64,000 nt of DNA from JADJOY01 sp016713535 [NCBI: Deltaproteobacteria bacterium]. GTDB lineage: Bacteria; JADJOY01. A model generated the notes under the pieces. It worked only from the letters and a program-made list of their open reading frames with translations, was not told where the DNA came from and did no database searches. The stretch spans positions 50,181-114,180 of the forward strand of contig JADJOY010000027.1 in the NCBI GenBank assembly GCA_016713535.1. Direction: 5' to 3'. The translations under genes and the position numbers were made by a program. Below, one piece after another: positions 59,941-64,000 of the stretch. The first letter of the stretch is position 1. The number at the start of each line of letters is the position of its first letter.

Positions 59941-61629
59941 ATGCCGCGCTACAAGCTCTTCCTCCTCGAGCGTCCTGCTGGCGACGTTCGCACCATCCAG
60001 CGCGCCACCTGGGAGCTGCCCTCGGCGCTCGACGTGAGCAAGCTCACCAAGGCGCTCAAGGGCGAGATCGAGGTCGACTGGCTCGAGATCGCGGCGAGCG
60101 ACAAGAAGCGCGAGATCCTCAAGATCGAGCACGAGCTCGCCAAGCACGGCTGCATGCTCGCCCTCGACGACGCGGGCGGCAGCCTCACCAAGGATCTGAC
60201 CGACGCCGTGCGCCAGGCGCTGAGCCGCGAGGGCCGGCGCCAGTCCCGGGAGCGCGCTCGCGCCGCCACGATCTGGGAGCGCGGCGAAAGCTGGCGGGCC
60301 ATCCCGGTGGCGGTCGCGCGCCACGCGCGTGCGATCGCGAGCGCGCTCGCCGCACTCGCCGTGCTCGGCGGCTCGATCGTGCTGCTCGCCGTGTGGATGA
60401 ACGGCGCTCCGCGCGCAGGCGGCGGGCGCGGCGCGGACGCCTCGGCGCTCGAGCGCCTCGCGGCCCTGAGCCGCGGCGACGCCAACCTGCCGGCGATCCC
60501 CGAGAGCGCGGACGGCGCAGGTGGCGCGGCCGAGCCCGGAGAGCCGGTGGCGCGGGGCGGAGCGCGGCCGCTGCCCTCGGCGGATCCAGGTGGCGGACAA
60601 CCGGCGATCCCGGACGTGCCGAGCGCCGGCGCCGCCGCCACGAGCGGGATCGCGCGCTCGCCCGAGGCGAGCGCCCGGACCTCGAACGACACGCGAGCGA
60701 TCGAGATCGCCGGGTTTGCCTTGGGGATCGGCTGGGCGGCGCTGGTCGAGCTGGTCGCGCGGCGCGGCACGCGGCGATCGGGCAGCCGTTCGAGAGCGGT
60801 GCTGACGCGGCTCGTACCCGCCACCCTCGCCGGTGCGCTCACGGTGGGCGCGCTCGTGGCGCTCGACGCGCGCACGGCGCCGTCCGCGCGCGCGCCGACG
60901 AAGCGAGAGGCCGCGTCGCCGGCGGCGCAGCCAGCTGCCGCGCGCCCTCGCCCCGCCCGTGCCGCGGCGGAGCGACGCGCCGCTCCCAAGCCGGCGGCGA
61001 AGCCGGTCGCGCCCTCCTACGAGGCGCTGATGGCTGCGCTGGCGCCCGCCCCGGACCCGTGTGCAGAGGCGGGCGGAGCGCTCGCGCGATTCCTGTGCCT
61101 CGAACGATCGCGCCACCCGACGGCCGAGGCCGGGGGCGAGCCCGAGGGTGCGGCCGAGACCGCGGCCGAGCCTGAAGCCGCCGTCTCGCCTGCGACGAAG
61201 CCGCGCCGCACGCGCGAGGGCGAGGCGGCTCCCGCTGCGGCCACGTCGACGACGGCCGCCACGACGCCTGTGTCCACCCGCGCCGCAGCGGCGCCGGCGC
61301 AACCGGCCGCACCCGGACCGGGCGCGCCCGGTCCGACCCACGGCGTACCGACCTCGGGGACGGCGGCGGTGCTTCCCCTGCCCACTGCACCGAGCGTCTC
61401 CACTTCGGGAGCGGCGCGCGGCCAACTCCCGCGCGCTCAGGACGCCCAGCCGCCGCTTCCCCCGCCCACCGCCAAGCCGGCGCTCCCACCCCCCGCCCCC
61501 GCGCCGGCCGCACGGCGGGACCTCCTGGCCGCGCTGCCCACCTTCCTCCTCGGCTTGCTCGCGGGGACGCTCGGGCTCGCGATCGTGGCGGTCGGCGGCA
61601 GCGGACGAGGGAAGGAGAGCGCGCCATGA
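59941..61629 (+). CDS. Large membrane protein with Ala/Pro-rich region, unknown
   Basis: A 562-residue protein. Residues ~1-125 look cytosolic and charged (LFLLERPAGDVRTIQ, VDWLEIAASDKKREILKIEHELAKHG). One membrane span at ~129-152, one or two weak spans around 257-310, then a long Ala/Pro/Thr/Arg-rich stretch with DPCAEAGGALARFLC and a final span (FLLGLLAGTLGLAIVAVGG). Such low-complexity linkers occur in envelope proteins. No family was recognised. The stop overlaps the next start by ATGA. Confidence 0.6.
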   Translation: MPRYKLFLLERPAGDVRTIQRATWELPSALDVSKLTKALKGEIEVDWLEIAASDKKREILKIEHELAKHGCMLALDDAGGSLTKDLTDAVRQALSREGRRQSRERARAATIWERGESWRAIPVAVARHARAIASALAALAVLGGSIVLLAVWMNGAPRAGGGRGADASALERLAALSRGDANLPAIPESADGAGGAAEPGEPVARGGARPLPSADPGGGQPAIPDVPSAGAAATSGIARSPEASARTSNDTRAIEIAGFALGIGWAALVELVARRGTRRSGSRSRAVLTRLVPATLAGALTVGALVALDARTAPSARAPTKREAASPAAQPAAARPRPARAAAERRAAPKPAAKPVAPSYEALMAALAPAPDPCAEAGGALARFLCLERSRHPTAEAGGEPEGAAETAAEPEAAVSPATKPRRTREGEAAPAAATSTTAATTPVSTRAAAAPAQPAAPGPGAPGPTHGVPTSGTAAVLPLPTAPSVSTSGAARGQLPRAQDAQPPLPPPTAKPALPPPAPAPAARRDLLAALPTFLLGLLAGTLGLAIVAVGGSGRGKESAP

Positions 61630-62469
61630 AGCGGCTCTCGCTCGCCAGCACCGCGGCGATCGCGGTCCTCGCCGTGAGCGTGAGCGCGCGCCGAGGACCC
61701 GCTCGGTGCGGCGCTGGTCGCGAAGTTCGTGGCGTGCTTCGAGGCGCAAGGCGGCGCGCTCGGCGACGACGACCGCGCCGTGCTCGATGCGGCGAGCGCG
61801 GACCTCGCCGCCGCGGCCGACGTGAGCGTGAACGGCGTCTCGTGCGGCGCGCCGGCCGCGCCGGACGTGACACCACCGAGCCCCGAGGCGTGCGCCTCCG
61901 CCGTGAATGCGCTTCCTTGTGACGACTTCGGCGCGGACCTCGAGCGCGAGAGCGCGGCGCTCGCGGCGCTGCCGCCGCCACCCGCGTGGGCCGTGACGTA
62001 CGTCCAGGCGCTCCTGGGGCGCACCTCGGAGTGCTACGTCGCGGAGGTGGGCTCGCCCGTGACCGCCGAGCAGCGCGCCCAGCTCGATGGGTTCGGGAAC
62101 GAGCTGGCGTCGGGGATCGGGGCCGCGGCGAGCGGCGACGCCTGCAAGGTCCACGAGGATCAGCTCGCGAGCTGCACGAGCTGGCTCACGGCGCGTGCGT
62201 GCGACGCGCTGCTCACGGACCTGAACCACATGCTCGGCCAGGGAGGCGAAGCGAGCGGCGAGAGCCCGGCGCCCGCTCCCACCACCGCCGACGGAGTCGA
62301 CGTCGAGACCGCGAGCGAGGCCGAGGTCGACGCGAAGCTCGCCGCGGCGCAGTCCGACCGCCAGTCGGCCGCGAGCCAGCTCATCGGCCCGTGCGCCGAG
62401 CTGGTCGACTGCAGCACCGACCTCGACGCCACCCTCGACGCCGAGGCGCCGCCGGACACCGATCCGTAG
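61626..62469 (+). CDS. Exported Cys-rich protein (frameshifted), unknown
   Basis: About 280 residues after correcting one frameshift near 61690. The start ATG 61626 overlaps the previous stop. A signal peptide (LASTAAIAVLAVSVSA) leads, after the shift, into AEDPLGAALVAKFVACFEAQGG. Cys residues recur through the protein (CGAP, ACASAVNALPCDDF, ACKVHEDQLASCTSWL, CAELVDCS). Removing one C near the GCGCGC run restores the frame. Coupled to the preceding membrane protein gene, suggesting a joint role in the envelope. Confidence 0.6.
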
Positions 62470-62742
62470 GGGCGGGCCCCGCGCCCGCCCGAGAGTACCG
62501 ATCTATCGCCCCGGGTCGCGCGTCTGCCGGCGCCCGACGGAGAGCGTGCAAGAAATCGAGCGAGAGCGAAGCGCCGCGGGGGGACGGAGCCCCCCGCGCT
62601 ACGAAGAGCCTCGTAACGACGGGGGTTCCATCCCCCGTCACCGGGCCCACGCGGCCTCCGTGAGCGACCCCGATCGAAAGATTCACAGCCTCGGAGCGGG
62701 CGCGCTCCAGGCCGCGCGACGCGCGCTAGACTCGCGCTCGTC
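62470..62742. repeat. Inverted copy of the composite hairpin element
   Basis: Positions 62571-62693 read as the reverse complement of the block at 46683-46805 with a few changes: hairpin (GCGGGG...CCCCCCGC), CTACG...CGTAA joint, hairpin GACGGGGG-TTCCAT-CCCCCGTC, then TGAGCGACCCCGATCGAAAG, ending near ATTCACAGCC. The rest has no gene. Confidence 0.75.
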
Positions 62743-63328
62743 ATGACGATCGAACCCACGCGCTTCGGCGCCACGCTCTCGACGCCGATGAAGGTGGCCA
62801 CCTACCTCGTCGGCTACGGGCTCGCGATGGGCGTTCCCGTCGCGGTGGGCGTGAACATCTACTTCACCAGCCAGGACCCGCGCGTGCTGCTCATCGCCGC
62901 GGTGCCCGGCGCGATCCTGTTCGTGGCGTCGCTCTTCCGCCCGCGCGCGTACACGGTCACCGCCGACGAGGTCCGCGTCGAGCGGCCGATCGGGCCGGTG
63001 CGCGTGCCGCTCGACAAGATCGAGTCGGTGAAAGACGGCGCACCCTTCCTCGCCGGGCGGCCGATCGGGATCTTCCGGGTGGGCGGCTTCTACGGCAGCT
63101 ACGGCCGCTTCCGCAACGGCACGCTCGGCGTCTTCGACCTCTACTTCACCGGCGAGCTGCCGGTCGTGGCGATCCGCCGGCGCGGCCGCAAGCCGCTCGT
63201 GATCGCGCCCGACGATTGCGGGCCTTTCCTCGACACGCTCGCTCGCGCGCGCGCGCGAGCGCGGCCTCGGATTCCCGATCGAGCGCCCAGCGCTCGCCGC
63301 CGCGGCGTCCGCCGCGGGAGGAGCGTGA
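62743..63328 (+). CDS. PH-like domain membrane protein (frame shifted at end)
   Basis: About 194 residues. Two hydrophobic segments (~17-37 and ~43-60) precede a bacterial PH-like domain: YTVTADEVRVERPIGPVRVPLDKIESV, FDLYFTGELPVVAIRRRG, PDDCGPFLDTLARA. The open frame continues into the following Dabb gene through ARARARARPRIPDR, but a one-base change within the CG repeat at 63244-63258 gives ERGLGFPIERPAL then a stop at 63326-63328, overlapping the next ATG as TGATG. The domain's role in bacteria is unknown. Confidence 0.62.
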
Positions 63329-63627
63329 TGTTCCGTCACGTGGTCCAGCTCCGGTTCAGGGACGACACCAGCGCCGAGCAGCGCATCGCGCTCCACACCG
63401 CGCTCGCCGACCTGCCACGGCAGATCCCCGAGATCCGGCGCTATCACCTGGGCGCGGACGCGCGCCTGGTGGACGGCAACTGGGACTTCGCGCTGGTCGC
63501 CGAGTTCGACTCCGCGGACGGCTACCTCGTCTACCGCAGCCACCCCGCCCACCTCGCGGTGATCGAGCACTACATCAAGCCGATCCTGAAGGAACGCGCC
63601 ACCGTCCAGTTCGACGCCACGGACTGA
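63328..63627 (+). CDS. Stress-responsive Dabb (A/B-barrel) protein
   Basis: A 99-residue dimeric A/B-barrel protein: MFRHVVQLRFRDDTSAEQR, DLPRQIPEIRRYHLGADARL, FALVAEFDSADGYLVYRSHPAHLAV. The ribosome site GGGAGGAG at 63316-63323 precedes ATG 63328, supporting an independent start rather than a fusion with the PH-like gene. Function of most members is unknown. Confidence 0.8.
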   Translation: MFRHVVQLRFRDDTSAEQRIALHTALADLPRQIPEIRRYHLGADARLVDGNWDFALVAEFDSADGYLVYRSHPAHLAVIEHYIKPILKERATVQFDATD

Positions 63628-64000
63628 CGCGAGACGCCGTCCGTCCAGGTCCCGCCGCTCGATTCGCCCCCAGGTGCCCTCGGTCGGATCGAGGATCGGC
63701 AGCGCGGCCAGCGCGACCGAGTCGGTGTCGAGGAGCTCGCGCAGGTGCGACGCCGCCGGTGACGTGCCCCTCCGAAAAGCGCGATCCTTCGCGGCCGCGG
63801 CGCCGAGGGACCGGCGCCCTCCAGCAGCGCGACCCCGTTCGACCGGCTGGCGCATCGGTGCTCCGTCACCGACCCGGCGCTCGCCCCCTTGCGCACGACG
63901 AAGGGTGCGCGTCCAGCACGGCGATCCCGGTCGATCGGCCTGGAGGGCCGCGATCCTTCGCGGCCGCGGGAACCTCTCGAGATCGCGCGCGCTACGTTCG
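63628..64000. repeat. Terminal intergenic stretch with dispersed hairpins
   Basis: Holds two copies of the GCGATCCTTCGCGGCC hairpin (near 63783 and 63950) shared with 30590-30610. No convincing gene is seen to the end of the window; a gene may lie just outside. Confidence 0.5.

Noticed and set aside
1-64000. tRNA or rRNA genes
   Set aside because: No cloverleaf-like segments or rRNA-type sequence were recognised by eye in the intergenic gaps; a covariance search would be decisive.

Overview
The window is very GC-rich DNA, apart from some A/T-richer stretches, from a Gram-negative bacterium. Evidence for the cell type: many lipoprotein signal peptides, c-type cytochrome haem motifs, and exported proteins with thrombospondin type 3 calcium repeats and Arg-rich C-terminal tails. 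That protein style fits a Myxococcota- or Binatota-like ('deltaproteobacterial') lineage, but no marker gene settles the taxon. No rRNA, tRNA, CRISPR array, insertion sequence or prophage was recognised. The first ~348 bases are pure G and C and look like an assembly or base-calling artefact.

Layout. 0.4-2.2 kb: a DUF523/DUF1722 protein and GTP cyclohydrolase II. 3.1-16.8 kb: a surface/export block with lipoprotein hydrolases, a sialidase-fold lipoprotein, an SGNH hydrolase, two arylsulfotransferase-like lipoprotein paralogues, and between the paralogues a large HzsA-like di-haem protein; then a DUF72 protein and a small Cys-rich secreted protein. 17.2-19.0 kb: an aldehyde dehydrogenase and a truncated gluconate-2-dehydrogenase-subunit-like remnant. 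19.0-27.5 kb: an A/T-richer type I restriction-modification island (hsdR, fic, hsdM, hsdS) whose hsdMS end is continued by overlapping genes for a DUF6338-like membrane protein, an 82-residue protein and a DUF2293 protein. 27.5-34 kb: a TetR regulator divergent from a carotenoid oxygenase, XdhC and MocA molybdoenzyme maturation proteins, a 32-residue membrane peptide, an SDR and a ThuA-like protein. 34.5-46.4 kb: mostly short minus-strand genes (TMEM175 channel, toroid protein, cupin, RibD/DHFR-like, YCII-like, VOC, membrane proteins, methyltransferases, CPBP protease, hemerythrin) plus an exported LamG/TSP3 protein. 46.9-50.6 kb: a 1225-residue nucleotide cyclase-ATPase-TPR protein. 51-64 kb: a small orphan protein, an 882-residue exported protein, an SDR-amidohydrolase operon, membrane and VOC proteins, another SDR, a pair of exported or membrane proteins of unknown role, and a PH-like plus Dabb gene pair.

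Two features dominate the non-coding DNA. First, almost every larger intergenic gap carries a palindrome family (core GGGCACGCG-N-CGCGTGCCC with an attached GTATCGCCGG head), alone, in outward-headed pairs, or as tandem arrays with periods of about 235, 170, 135 and 120 bp; it resembles REP/BIME elements. Other hairpin families are mixed in, and one ~120-bp composite recurs in inverted orientation 16 kb away. Second, at least eleven single frameshifts interrupt otherwise intact genes, mostly in short G/C runs or CG repeats. This looks more like residual indel error in the assembly than real decay, and the coordinates and products below allow for it.

The best candidate for an under-described system is the restriction island with its embedded Fic gene, a predicted promoter and operator-like repeat upstream of fic, and its translationally coupled three-gene tail.
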